From: Ophiosphaerella korrae
Lineage: Eukaryota; Ascomycota; Dothideomycetes; Pleosporales; Phaeosphaeriaceae
DNA: 64,000 bases
Assembly (NCBI GenBank): GCA_028456385.1
Contig: JALNQF010000114.1
Location: 62,001-126,000 of the forward strand
Reading direction: 5' to 3'
The notes beneath the pieces are model-generated. The model was not told where the DNA came from and did no database searches. It was given only the letters and a program-made list of their open reading frames with translations. Shown piece by piece: positions 1 through 10,987 of the stretch (its first letter is position 1; each line of letters begins with the position of its first letter). The position numbers were made by a program, and so were the translations under genes.

Positions 1-551
1 GCTAGAGGGCCAGGGAACCCGCGCGGTGATATACTTGGATAGGCCAAAGAGTTTCAGCCGCGTGGCCTAGACAAAGGGTAATCATAGAAATAAGCGGGCG
101 GTGTCCACGACGCCATCACAATCCTGTGGCTCTGGATGCGCAAGCCAACTGGATGAGTGGAGACGCAACAAATGCACAGCCGCCTTCAGACACGAGTTCG
201 TCTCAGGCGTCGTCAGCCGGCCAGCCGAGCACGCCGACACATAGGCGAAACATGGGGGTCTTGCTTGGAGTCTTGCGCAGGAGCCGGATCGGCAGAAACC
301 GTTCAATAACGGCTCTTTCTGGATACATGCTGGGGTGGATGGGGAACAAGTAAGGCCGAGTCTGGGTGGCAATGTTGTAGCAAAGTGCCAGTGGTGGTCA
401 TGCCGAGAATGCTATTTTGGAATTGTGGCCCGGCTAGCGTGGCTAAAGTGGCGTCCATTATCATGGTGAGCCTCAGCCCTATGGCGCGCGACGCGTGCTA
501 TGCAGACTTCTTCTCGTGGAGATAGATAGGTAGATATAGCGACAGACATAG
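1..551. other. no supported gene at left edge
   Basis: Two short open frames, one per strand (82-372 and 126-353), overlap here. Neither shows a recognisable domain, splice pattern or codon bias. The stretch probably holds the promoter and leader of the gene starting at 552, and possibly the end of a gene outside the window. GATA/TAGA-rich sequence at about 521-553 sits directly before the first ATG. Confidence 0.5.
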
Positions 552-1203
552 ATGGCGATACCCTCAATGGCTACTCTCCGCGCCCCGTCCACCCTTGCAG
601 CCACCGAACCTTCTCCTTCCATCCCACCTCCGTCGCTATCATGGTTCCAAGGCTCGTGGAACGTAACGCACTCAACGCTCCCAATGTGGAAGAAGAATCG
701 CAATGTGCACATCACATACACGCCCATCGCAAACACCTCGCCGCCCCAGCTTGACGATGTCGTCACCTACCAGTCTATTGGCAGCGAGTCGGTGAAGACG
801 GTGCACGGCGTGGACAGACCCTTTGCCGTCCCCGATACGGCCACGAGGGACTATGACGAGGAAGAGGCGGCGAGCATGGCATACAACTGGCGTGGCAAGG
901 GCTGGCTGGTCATTGCTGCCTCAAAATGGGAAGTTCTGGGGTGTGAGTGCCGTCCGTGGACAAACTGCGTGAGACACATACTGACTTCGTGTCACATCAG
1001 ACGGCGACGAAGAGGGCACAGGGAACAGCTGGGTAGTCACTTACTTCGCCAAGACACTCTTTACACCCGCTGGCCTTGACTTTTACTCTAGAAAAGGAGC
1101 ATTAACTCCTCAGACCGTACAACGTCTTAGATCAGCGTTAGAGGGTCTGGGTGGTGATGTCGCAAAGTTAGCCGCCCAGCTATTCGAGGTGAGAATGGAT
1201 TGA
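552..1203 (+). CDS. lipocalin/calycin-like conserved fungal protein
   Basis: Two exons, 552-942 and 1001-1203, with intron GTGAGT...ACATCAG. Joined they encode 197 aa. The core (SWFQGSWNVTHSTLPMWKK, then WLVIAASKWEVLGYGDEEG and WVVTYFAKTLFTPAGLDFYS) has the alternating beta-strand character and the early G-x-W of lipocalin-like fungal proteins, and a helical tail follows. This family assignment is an inference from pattern; the ligand and cellular role are unknown. There is no signal peptide. The start could also be the ATG at 567. A second possible intron (1189-1247, GTGAGA...TTCTAG) would replace the last codons and extend the frame to 1361, over the 3' end of the convergent helicase gene. 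The shorter model is listed because it avoids that overlap. Confidence 0.7.
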
Positions 1204-1304
1204 GAAAGAAACCCTTGAGGGGCAAAACATCATTGCTCTCATTCTAGATACCCCAAGCGCACATACGACTAGTTACTGGCACGCTTTCTCTTTTTAATCC
1301 CAAC

Positions 1305-4300
1305 TTAGTCGAGAAAATCCATCATCATTCTTGCCTTGGCCTCATCCTTGGACTTTTGTGAGGCAGCTTTCACATCCAACGGAAGGCTCAGACTCGGGCC
1401 AATGTCGAAGTTAATTAGCAAGTTTGCATTCCCGGATGTAGCCTGCTTGGATGGAGACACGTCTATAAGACTCCCAATCACACCCGAACCCATGGCCTGT
1501 GGACTGTTGCTAACTGTCTCCGGGAACTGAGTCTCATCATCTCTGTCCTTCTGGTAATTTTGGGCCTCATTCGCAGTAATGCATCCACCAATAGGCGCCC
1601 TGATGGGCTGTATTAGAGTACTTGGTGGGTTGAGCACCTTCGTCCTGTTCTGCCTTGGCTTCAGCATCGGTTGCATGCCACCGCGCTCGCACTTTTGGCA
1701 TCTACACGCATCGCAACAGGTTCCAGCACAGCGGTGACCGCAGTCAAGTGTTCGGTCACATTGCATCATGCAATTGATCTGGTCATGCCCGAAAGGATGG
1801 CAGCGGTAAGGGCACGGGTGCAGACATGGAAGGACGCCACCACACTTCAACAAACAACCTCCATGGACAAGCTCCCAGTCGTCAGGTACCTCGATCCACT
1901 CTTTACGGCCGTGTCCTCGGCATTGTAAAGGAAGATGATATCCCACGCGTCGCTTTTGGCCAGTTTTCAACTTGACTTTGGTGTCCTTGTACATTATGTT
2001 GACAACAGAAGCCCATACTCTGCTTTCGCATGCAAGTAGTTCGGCGTTCCCAAAGATGTAAAATCCGCGTTTCGCTCGCGAAAGAGCAACACATGCCCGA
2101 TTTTCCGAAGACAGAAAACCAATCGCGTGATTGCGATTGCTACGAACTAAACTCAGGATGACAACGTCGTTCTCCTCGCCTTGGTAAAGTCAGCATGTGC
2201 ACAATATAGTTATTTGCGCTAGGGCGATGAACACATACCCTGATAACTGTCTACGGTCACAACAACGACTCCGCCGATGGCTCGGCAGTTCTGGTGAGTG
2301 TTAAGCGCTTTAATTAGCTGTTTTCGTTGGCCGTTGTAGAAAGTAAGTAACGTAATTTTGACGGGATCCATGCCATTGAGAATCAAGTAATCAACAAACC
2401 CTACTATCATCCTCGCCTCGTATTCATTGAAGCAAGACATGTTATTATCGCGGGCTTCGGGCCATTCATGACAGAAGAAGAATGAGTTGGTACCCCCCAT
2501 ACCTTCTATAGGTGGCCTGTTTGCTAGGTCCTTGACACTTTCGTGGTCCTTCAAAGTGTCTTCGTAGATAGGGGCTAGCAGACGCCGAATCTCCGGAATC
2601 ATACGCCGTTGTCTAGTTAGTGTGGAGTACGCGACATCGTTGCGGACAAGTCGCTCAAAAAGACTTAAGTTCAGGTAGTACGGCTCATCCTCAAAGGAAT
2701 GCACATTTGTATGGGGCCGAAGCTGCTGATGGTCCCCAACTACAATAAGGTGCTCCAGTGAAGGGAAACAGGCGGCGGTGACGGGAGCCTCCATAGTCTC
2801 AGCTGCCTCCTCGACCAAAATAATTCGGGGTTGTAGAGAAGTCAGTAGAGCACGATACTTCGAGAGCCCAGTTGTTGTGCAGCCAATAATCCGCTGTTTG
2901 CGCAAAATGTGGGAATCCTCTTCCCACAAGCCAACTTTTCGCTGTAGGACTGCCTTGTCATATTCATTCGCAATCTGCCTCACGATTGTGACGATGTGCG
3001 ACTTGACTTCCTGTTTGAAAAAGTTATAAAAGGCACCCCGGTCCACCGGAGGGATGGTCGTCAAATCGCTAGTTGTTCGCAGCATGTCTCGGATCTCGGT
3101 CAAAGTCATCGTTGAACCGCCTCTTCCTGTCCAGTTATCGCTCAAGAGAGTTATTGGTCCACGGAGCGTCTCAATGTTTTCATCATCATCTCGAGCTATA
3201 GCTTCTGCTTCAAGCTCTTGTAGCTGCTCGATTTCAAGATCTAAGCACTTGTCAGCATGGCTTTTATTGAAGTTTTAGGTGCATCGACCTTCTTCCTCAT
3301 AGCTTAAATCAAAGTCATCTGGTTGACTCGGACGATAGCATCGCGTGATACGATTTCCTAGCCACTGCTCCATGGGCGTTCCAGGATTACCCGAGGATGA
3401 TATTCCCATAGTCTCTTCCGCTCCATCTTTGAGGGACTCGAGCTGATCTTGTGTAATGATTCCCAATTCTGAGAGGATTAGATGGTCAAGGTGTGGCTTC
3501 CCAACTTCGAAGGGTGCTAGCACCCTTTGACACCTAGTTATCAACTTTCGTATTGAGGTCATGGCCTGAATTTTCTGACTGCCTGGCTTCTTTGGTGGGT
3601 TACTGCCACGGACCTCGAACAGGGTTCGCTTCTTGATTTCTGGATCTTTGCTTCGTCCACCAAGGCGTATAAAATTTGGTTCAAACTCCTTGGTGTGACG
3701 AAGAATCTGATCTACAGCGTGATTTGTCTGAGCAGTGATCTTAGAGTCATGTTAGCTGGGCATACGATGCACCAAAGTTTCTAAGACCTACAATTATTGG
3801 CGAGTCATCTCGTCGCATGTTCTCACGTTGCACCTTCACCATAACAACGCTAACGTGTGTCTATGTATGTTAGTATAACTACTCAAATAATTCTGTAGGA
3901 GAAGACACTGGGTGCCATAGTCATTGAATATACCTTTCCGGTACCAGGCGGACCTTGAATAATTGCAAGCTTGCTAGTGAGCATGCGCTTCAAAGCCTTA
4001 CTTTGAGATGTGTCGAGTGATAGTGAGGAAGAAGCCGGCCAATCTTCTAAGATATTGACATTCTCAAAATTGGCGCTCTCCTCCATGCTAACAAGGGAGC
4101 TCAAGTTCATATATGGATTGTTCTTGACATAGGATGGTGGTTCAACTTCTTTCTGTACTTTGACCAGGTGCTCAGAGAGAGGGAAAGGCTCACGCATAAG
4201 ATGTTGTAATGCCTGGAGCGTGTGCCTGCTAGCTTCAAAGAAGCTACCACGGCATTCCACCATGACCCATTTTTTCATTGGATCAATCTCTTGTTCTTCC

Positions 4301-5264
4301 GGACGAGCGAAAAACAAGTCAATCTCGGGAGGGTTGAGTTGCAATGCCGAAATTGGTCGAGCCGCTACAACTGCGAGGATGCATGTAGTCTGGAAAGCAT
4401 CATCTACTGGTGATAGCGCCACAAGACTCCCGGTGATGAGCCTCTTACTCTGCTCCCAGCGTATGAATTTCTTCACTCGGGAGAGTGAGAAAGCAACTCG
4501 AGTAGCTATACCGCGAGGGCTAAATACTAGACCTGTAATATAGGCAGGGTCGTAGATGCCGATATTTTTATCATTGTATTCGGCTTCATCCTTGAATGGA
4601 TCTTGCCGAAATTCCTCCATCATGTTGCGAAATGGTCGGACAAAGTCCTCCCTTAAAAGCTCATACTTGATACCTAGGTATTCTTCGTTTGATTCGTAGA
4701 CTCCCTCTGCTTTATGCGGGCGGATATGCTCACCGATGTTAACGTCAATGAGAGCATTAGGCTGGCTAAACCCGGGTTTCTCGAATGGTAAGATCTCTGA
4801 AGAGTCAGGAATCTCGGCCCTATCAACCCAAGGACCAGCCGCTGGAACGGGTTCCTTTGCAAGCTCAAAGTATTTTCTGATGCCATCATTGACAAGGGAG
4901 GAGCCTGAAGTCGAGATGGTGTCATTGGAGGCTGAATAATTGTCGTGAAGCGAAGCACGGCTGGTACGCCCTGCCAGATGAGCGTTGATTTCATCAGCTG
5001 TGGTATTGTAAGCAAATTTTATGGCGAAGAAGTTGGGATTTGTGCGGTGGCAGTAGCAAGATTGCGAACGAGGTCAGTAGAAAGACACTTGAGCTTCGCT
5101 CAATAGCTCCATGATATGGTTATGCAGGACACGTACTTACCATCTTGATTCAAGTTGAGCAAGTTTGCAAAAGCATTGCTAGATTGCGCACAAAGATTTT
5201 TGCCCATTTCGGAGCTACCGAACGGCTTTTGTTTGGATGGATGTCGATTGCGGCGCTTCGCCAT
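1305..5264 (-). CDS. SF1 helicase with NF-X1-type Cys-rich tail (ZNFX1/Hrr1/SAD-3-like)
   Basis: Six exons on the minus strand: 5264-5141, 4997-3934, 3860-3792, 3739-3289, 3240-2239 and 2179-1305. They total 3585 nt, in frame, for 1194 aa. SF1 motifs are complete: GPPGTGK (390-396, intron directly after K), TAQTNHAVDQIL, VEEAAE (about 712), GDHQQLRP (about 738), LTRQRRMIPEI, VDSYQGEENDVV (about 899-910) and CVALSRAKRGFYIFGN (about 933-948). A Cys/His-rich NF-X1-like region (about 985-1070, for example CGGVLPCLHPCPYRC) and a low-complexity tail follow. The closest known families are human ZNFX1, S. pombe Hrr1 (partner of the RNA-dependent RNA polymerase) and Neurospora SAD-3 (meiotic silencing of unpaired DNA). 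A role in RNA silencing is therefore likely, but it is inferred from family resemblance. The gene diverges from Spt8. Confidence 0.88.
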
Positions 5265-5400
5265 GATTGGTGAACAACTAATTGTCAACGAGAGAGTTCT
5301 AGTTTGACTGAGTAGAGCAAAGGAGTAGGATATATGATGAGAGTCTTGTGGGAGTACAAGGGCAGAGCAAAGTTCGTGTGAGGAAGAGGTTCATCGCGTC

Positions 5401-5407
5401 TATAAAG
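5401..5407 (+). promoter_or_regulatory. possible TATA box (TATAAAG)
   Basis: TATAAAG lies 445 bp before the chosen Spt8 start and about 30 bp before the heptad repeat run, so transcription could start inside the repeats. It is a single sequence match with no transcript evidence. Confidence 0.3.
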
Positions 5408-5436
5408 TAGCTGTGGAAGGAGCATCCCAGGCACAA

Positions 5437-5478
5437 CAAACGACAAACGGCAAACGACAGACGGCAAACAGCAAAAGG
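5437..5478 (+). repeat. six imperfect tandem heptamers, CAAACGR-type
   Basis: Six consecutive 7-mers run CAAACGA, CAAACGG, CAAACGA, CAGACGG, CAAACAG and CAAAAGG. They are phased without gaps, sit in the divergent promoter, and probably fall within the Spt8 5' leader. Confidence 0.8.
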
Positions 5479-5840
5479 AACGAGCAGCAGTTGTGAAGGT
5501 GAAAATCTCGACACGACATGGATTGTGAGAGAATCTATTGTATTTATTCGGCTTGCGTATCTGAATCGAGTGCTAGACGGTGCAGTATTATTTTCACTAC
5601 AATGGCAGTGCCTGGAACTGGTTGAGACTGGTCAGCGATGCCAGTAAGGCATAAGTCCCACATTATGGAAGAAGGATGTTTGAGTTTCATCGTCTCATTC
5701 CTCTTGATGAGCGAAGGTGTGGGGTTGGGGAGAGAATGAAGCTTGGGCCAAAGCTCGGGCCAGCATGGGGGAAGCAGCGTGTTGGTGCACACAACCATGC
5801 ACTGGAGGATCAGCACCCAACGCCCTGTCTACTCTCTCGC

Positions 5841-5855
5841 ATGGAAGCAACATGA
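5841..5855 (+). promoter_or_regulatory. minimal upstream ORF overlapping the spt8 start
   Basis: ATGGAAGCAACATGA is a four-codon reading frame whose stop TGA (5853-5855) overlaps the Spt8 start ATG (5852-5854), an ATGA arrangement. If transcription begins upstream, ribosomes would have to skip this ATG or reinitiate to make Spt8. It matters only if the Spt8 start at 5852 is right; the in-frame ATG at 5765 is the alternative. Confidence 0.4.
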
Positions 5856-7925
5856 ATGAGGAGGATGACTACGACAATGCCAACAGCTCTGCCGAGGAAG
5901 ACGAAGAGGCCGAGGAAGGCGATATCATGGATGTAGATGAGGATGATGAGGGCGACGATGGTGACGAGGGCGACAACGACGATGACGATGCAGACGGGGA
6001 TAATGACGATGACGACCAGGAGCACGATCAGGACCCGGACCAAGATCAAGACCACGACCATGATGAGGCCGACACCCCACCACCGCGGTCGCGAGACGAC
6101 CCTAACGGCCGCACCCCAAGAGCTCCTTCAGACTCAATCCCAAACCCTGCCGTCACCTTCACGTCGCCAAGCCCGCGTGCGGCGGCAGCAACAACAGGCG
6201 TGTTGGGCAATCTTCCCTTCCGGCCCAGCGTGCGACAGGAAGCCCTAAATGCACCTGTCTACGATATCATTCCCACCATTGCGGCACCCCACAGTACCTC
6301 AATCAATTCTATAACAGCCACGCCGGACATGCGATGGGTGTTTAGTGGAGGCGCCGACGGCTACATACGCAAGTTCAATTGGGTAGACACTGCCAACGGA
6401 AAGCTCGCCCTGACCGTGGCCCAGAGGCACCCTTTTGTAGACTCAGTCACTAAGGCTGGCGTTCTTTTATCCTACTGGGAGAATGAGGATAGCTCGGGCA
6501 CCACGGATAGCCTGTCTCCAGTCTATTCTCTCGCCGTACACCACCAGTCGCTGTGGTTGCTATCAGGGCTTGAGTCTGGCGGTATTAACTTGCAGTCAGT
6601 ACGGCACGAGGAGGGCAAACGGATACACACATTGAAAGGCCACCAGTCTGCCGTCTCTGTTCTTACCTTGGCCCAAGATGAGCTTTCTGTCCTGAGCGGC
6701 AGCTGGGACAAGACTATCAACGACTGGGACTTGCATACCGGCGAGGTAAAGAGGAAATTCGAAACAAGCGGTAGCCAAATCTCTGCTATTGAACAGCGAC
6801 CCCTCTCTACACAACCTATCCCCCAAGACACAGAAACCCTACCATTAGCTAACGGTACCTTTTCTTCAAATAACGCTGCACGACCACGAGCAAGCGGCAA
6901 CCTCACCAACGGCACTGACACAGCACGGGCCGTACAGCCCAAGGAAGAAGGCATCCAAGATGCACCGGGCTCACCAGATGACTCCCTTTTCGGTGATAAA
7001 GACTCGCTCTTTGGTGATGGCCAGGAGAACAATCCATCATCGGCCCTACCTTCATTTGCCGATGACGACGATGAATTCTCGCGTGCTATCGCCAATGGCA
7101 TCCAGCAAGCCGACGAGGATGGTCACGGTGATCTTGACATAATGGACATGGGTGGACCAGTACAGGCACCACATGAGCAAGCGGATGAGTCAATGAAGGA
7201 CTCAACGTCATCTGTGCAGAAAGAATCCACCGTGAACGGAGTTACCGACTCCCAGTCAACCACAACGGTTAACGGTCTTCCACATGCAGAGGAGGTGGAG
7301 CATCCGATAATTGCTTCTTTCGGTCAAGCAGAGCAACCCATATCTTCTGAGACCACATTTCTCGATGCTTCGATTGATGGCACATTACGGATATGGGATC
7401 GGCGGCAGCCCAATCCAATCGCGCGTATATCACCGCCGAGGAACACACCACCTTGGTGTATGAATGCATGCTGGTCACCAGACGGCAACTTCATCTATGC
7501 GGGTAGAAGAAATGGGTCAGTAGAGGAATACAGTTTGTACAAAGGCCTTAGAGAACCTAGGCGGACATTCAAATTTCCAAATGTTAGCGGGCCAGTTAGC
7601 GCCGTTCGAGCGATGCCAAACGGCAAGCATCTCATCTGGTAAGTCTTCTCACGATCCCAGGTATACGCCTGCCCATCTGACAGTTGACAGCGCATCATAT
7701 GACATCCTCCGTTTATACGATCTCGGCCAGCAGGAGAAGCAAGAGGGTGGGGCCAAGGGTGCAGCAACGCCGTTCTTGATCGTGCCTGGGCACCGTACTG
7801 GAGTCATATCGCAGCTATATCTCGATCCTGCGTGCAACTTTATGATCTCGACAGGTGGCAATAGAGGATGGCAAGGGAGCACGACGGAAGTTTTGCTTGG
7901 TTATGAAATCGGCATTGGGCAATAA
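5852..7925 (+). CDS. spt8: SAGA complex WD40 subunit Spt8
   Basis: Two exons, 5852-7638 and 7691-7925, intron GTAAGT...TTGACAG, encode 673 aa. The product is the WD-repeat Spt8 subunit of SAGA, which helps deliver TATA-binding protein to promoters. Residues 1-75 are a highly acidic Asp/Glu run with MDVDEDD. WD repeats begin near residue 135 with the diagnostic stretch YDIIPTIAAP, SGGADGYIRKFNW and QRHPFVDSV, and LSYWENE follows. A poorly conserved acidic linker (about 307-480, with DDSLFGDKDSLFGDG) separates the N- and C-terminal WD blocks; the latter has FLDASIDGTLRIWDRR. The second exon restores ASYDILRLYDL and the terminal GGNRGWQGSTTEVLLGYEI. The start was chosen because the acidic region begins there. 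The frame extends 45 codons further upstream. Confidence 0.93.
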
Positions 7926-8137
7926 TGCCTTACTATACCCTGGATTACGGCATCAAACTATACCGAGCATCGTTATCGGCGTGACGCCTACTGTCTGTGC
8001 ACAGGTACCTGATATGCATACACCCATCTCATGTGATTGGCCGGCACGTTTCAACAATGACGTGGATGCGACAATGGTCACCCAAGCCGCCGTCCTCCTG
8101 TCACCTTCACACCCCGCAACACGATTCTCTCTACACC

Positions 8138-8742
8138 ATGCCTCGTCTCGACGACACCACTCAAGAATACCTCCGTGACGCGGAGAACGGTGTGAGACGT
8201 AACACATCCCGTGCATGGGACAGCTTCAGTAACTTCGCACTCCGTGACAACGTGCTCGAAGTCGCCGTTGGATTGATGTAAATCAAGTCTTCTGCACACA
8301 CATGAAATAGATTGAGATAAGCTAACAGAGTATCTCCAGCCTCGCCGCCTCCTTCACCTCGTGTGCAAACTCCCTCGTCTCAGACATAATCCTGCCCCTC
8401 ATCTCCCTCCTCCCCTTCCTCTCCCGCAACCTTGATGAGAAATTCGCCATCCTCAAACACGGCCCATACTATAACAATACCATACCAAATGGTTACAATA
8501 CGGTGACACAGGCGTTGGATGATGGGGCCGTGGTATTCGCGTACGGCAGCTTTTTAGACAAGGTCGTCCGGTTTGCATGTGTTGCTGTTGCGCTGTGGGT
8601 CATTGCAGTTGCATATTCGAGGGGCACAGATGATAATATTGTGAAGAAGCAGGTCAAGTGTAAGTTTTGCAGGAAGTATATTAGTGAGAAAGCAAAAAGG
8701 TGTGTTAACTGCACAAGTTGGGTGGATGGAAGGGAGAACTGA
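8138..8742 (+). CDS. mscL: MscL-type large-conductance mechanosensitive channel
   Basis: Two exons, 8138-8277 and 8340-8742 (intron GTAAAT...CTCCAG), give 180 aa. The N-terminal amphipathic helix and first membrane segment read FALRDNVLEVAVGLILAASF, the MscL signature that lines the pore. NSLVSDIILPLISLL follows, then an extracellular loop and a second membrane segment (VVRFACVAVALWVIAVAYS). The C-terminus has a paired-Cys motif, CKFC-11 residues-CVNC, which resembles a zinc ribbon found on some bacterial and fungal MscL proteins. Known MscL proteins are homopentameric valves opened by membrane tension. In fungi the location (plasma or organelle membrane) is not clear from sequence. The gene starts 212 bp after the Spt8 stop in the same orientation. 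Confidence 0.92.
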
Positions 8743-10306
8743 GAGGTGTACCTACCTAGGGGAATTTGGTACACTTCAGCGTCATGAGGAAGGAAAGTTA
8801 TGCCTCACTTTATTTGGACGCTTTCAAAATGTGTTTCTATTGCGCTCCACCAGTTCCTCGGCTAAACCTAGCATATAGCCCTTGCAAGGGCATGCACATT
8901 TGCATCATCGCACACCCGTCCAAGCTCCCCAAAAATCCCCTAGATACATAAAATCTCTCTCTAAATCCACATGCGCCGTGTTTATTCGTCCAAATCCCAA
9001 AACCACAATACCATTCCACCATTCACTACAGCCCAAAACATTTCCATCGCGTCCAGCGCTATCCTGCCCTGCATATTTTCTTCCAACGGTGCCTACAGCG
9101 CTGCGCACGACATCAATAGCCTACATTCACACCTCCAATCCACGGCTTGCGCTGCGCAGCCTTAATGGCACATGTCTGTATCCCACTTCTGCGATGACCT
9201 CGCGATGTCCGATCTGCGTACGGAAAAGAATCGGGCCTACTCGGCATCATGCAGAACATGACGCCACCACCTGGTTTACAATTGACTAGGTAGATACCAG
9301 CAAGTACAGTAGATAGCCTGATAGGCAAAGCTACTCGTTACGAGGCAAGCATGGGAAGACAGGTCATGGGATTAGATGGGATCAGCAACAAGGGACCTGT
9401 CAGTTCGGGACGATAATGCATGGCTTTTAGACGATTGAACTAAGTTTCGAAATAAATGCGCAAACAATGGACGGCGACTAGTCTATTAATGCAGATTCTA
9501 CCTTGAAACATTTCAACGTGCAGAGATGATCTCAAACCGCATAGAAATGCACTGCTGTTTCTGTCGCTAATGAGAGGCGAAAGTTGATCCCATTCTCCTG
9601 TCTCCAGCGCTTTGGATGATCAAATACTAGAACGAGGCTGGTAAGATGTTGGGTGCCCAGGCCGTTGTCTGGTGGTGCGCAGAGATGTACCGTACATCCT
9701 CTGGCGGTAAGTGCGGCGAAGATACAAATTGGAAAAGGTATGGTAGATGCGGGGTGAGGTCACGGTATATGGATACTTAACTAGGGTGCGTGCTTGGCGG
9801 GGCCAAGAGGAGGGTTAAGTGTGTGGGGGTATATGGGCATTTGATTTGTCGTGCAATGTGGGATGTGAGACGAACGATGAAGGCGAAGTCAAGAGTGGTC
9901 GTGAAGATCAGAGGGTTGTAGTAGTGAGTAGTGATGGTAACATGCGTCAAGTGCCTCTGTGCGATCAAATTTTTATCCACCCCCCTTCTTTCATCGATCA
10001 TAGCTAAAATGACACAGCTCAATCTGTATACTAGTATCTCCCTACTGTGTGTAAATGCTCAGAACCAAACACCACCCAGTGCAGATACTCCAAAAAATGC
10101 AAGATAGAGATATATGAAGAACGCCATGCAATGCGGCATACAATGTGAGAAAGCCATAACGCCATGAAATGCAAAAGGATACAAACAGAATATAATAACG
10201 CCAAAAACACCACCCTATGCGAGTCCTTCGTTTATTTCTTCTTTCCTCTGTCGCCGAGGATATGCGCCCTGGGCTACAGCACGCCGTAGTACTGTTTCTC
10301 TCTCGT
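8743..10306. other. 1.56-kb intergenic stretch, no supported gene
   Basis: This lies between the 3' ends of the convergent MscL and SKL-protein genes. Short frames on both strands (for example 8882-9289) lack motifs, introns or sustained coding bias. I see no tRNA fold or repeat. It probably holds two 3' UTRs and spacer. Confidence 0.5.
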
Positions 10307-10987
10307 CTATAATTTCGATCTCTCGGCCACTTCGCCCCTCATTCGCGAGCGTGATCGTGTCGATGACCTCCGGCGCTCAGCGCCATCCTTGGCCTTTCTA
10401 CTCTTTGCGCGTCTCAATACAGGGCTCTCTTCCTCTTCCGACTCGTCAACAGTAAATAGATCGGGGCTTGGCTCCCTCCATGAATGTCGATGACCAGATA
10501 GGGTGCGAGAGTATCGGCGTCGGTTCTGAACCTTGCGGGCTACAAGTTCCTGTGCACGGCCACGTGTTGGCTCTACGATGGCAATCTTTGGAGTGGTGAT
10601 CTGTGTGACGATGGAGGGCATATCATTGAGACGATCATCGTCGAGGCCCATGAATGACTCTTCTTCGTCCTCCTCCTGGATGGTAGGTGGGTGATATTGG
10701 TCGTGAAGTTGTGAGTGACTTTGCTTGACATAGCGAGCCCATTTTTTGGCCACGTTTGACTTGAACTTGGAGGCTTTACTTGTGCGCTGGCTGTCAGGGA
10801 TAATGATACCTGCGCTGAGAGATAGGTCGTACGGATCATCGTCTTCATTGATGGGGGTGATGAAGTGGGCGAAAGGATTCTCGTCAATGTCTGGGAGGTC
10901 TTGTTCATGCACCTGGTCCATGTCGATGCTGTCGATACATGGTGGGAAGGAATAGGACCTGTAGGGGCTTCTCAGATACGAAGGCAT
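10307..10987 (-). CDS. hypothetical charged protein ending in SKL (possible PTS1)
   Basis: This 226-aa frame, taken from the ATG at 10987, belongs to no family I recognise. The N-terminal half is acidic and Pro-rich with DLPDIDENPFAHFITPINED. The middle has KWARYVKQSHSQLHDQYHPP and IQEEDEEESFMGLDDD. The C-terminal third is Arg/Ser-rich (RRRSSTRSRSRMRGEVAERSKL). The last three residues are SKL, the canonical peroxisomal targeting tripeptide. The frame continues 81 codons upstream to 11230, but that part is low-complexity and unlike the rest, so the internal Met is preferred. No introns are evident. The product looks mostly disordered. Nuclear function is an alternative because of the basic RS-like tail. 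Confidence 0.6.
   Translation of the reverse strand: MPSYLRSPYRSYSFPPCIDSIDMDQVHEQDLPDIDENPFAHFITPINEDDDPYDLSLSAGIIIPDSQRTSKASKFKSNVAKKWARYVKQSHSQLHDQYHPPTIQEEDEEESFMGLDDDRLNDMPSIVTQITTPKIAIVEPTRGRAQELVARKVQNRRRYSRTLSGHRHSWREPSPDLFTVDESEEEESPVLRRAKSRKAKDGAERRRSSTRSRSRMRGEVAERSKL

Larger units (their letters stand above)
5265..5851. promoter_or_regulatory. shared divergent promoter region, helicase / spt8
   Basis: This 587-bp interval separates the start codons of the minus-strand helicase and the plus-strand Spt8 gene, so it must carry both promoters. It contains a TATAAAG at 5401-5407, in the correct orientation for Spt8, and a run of heptanucleotide repeats immediately downstream (5437-5478). 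No coding frame in it is supported. Confidence 0.6.
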
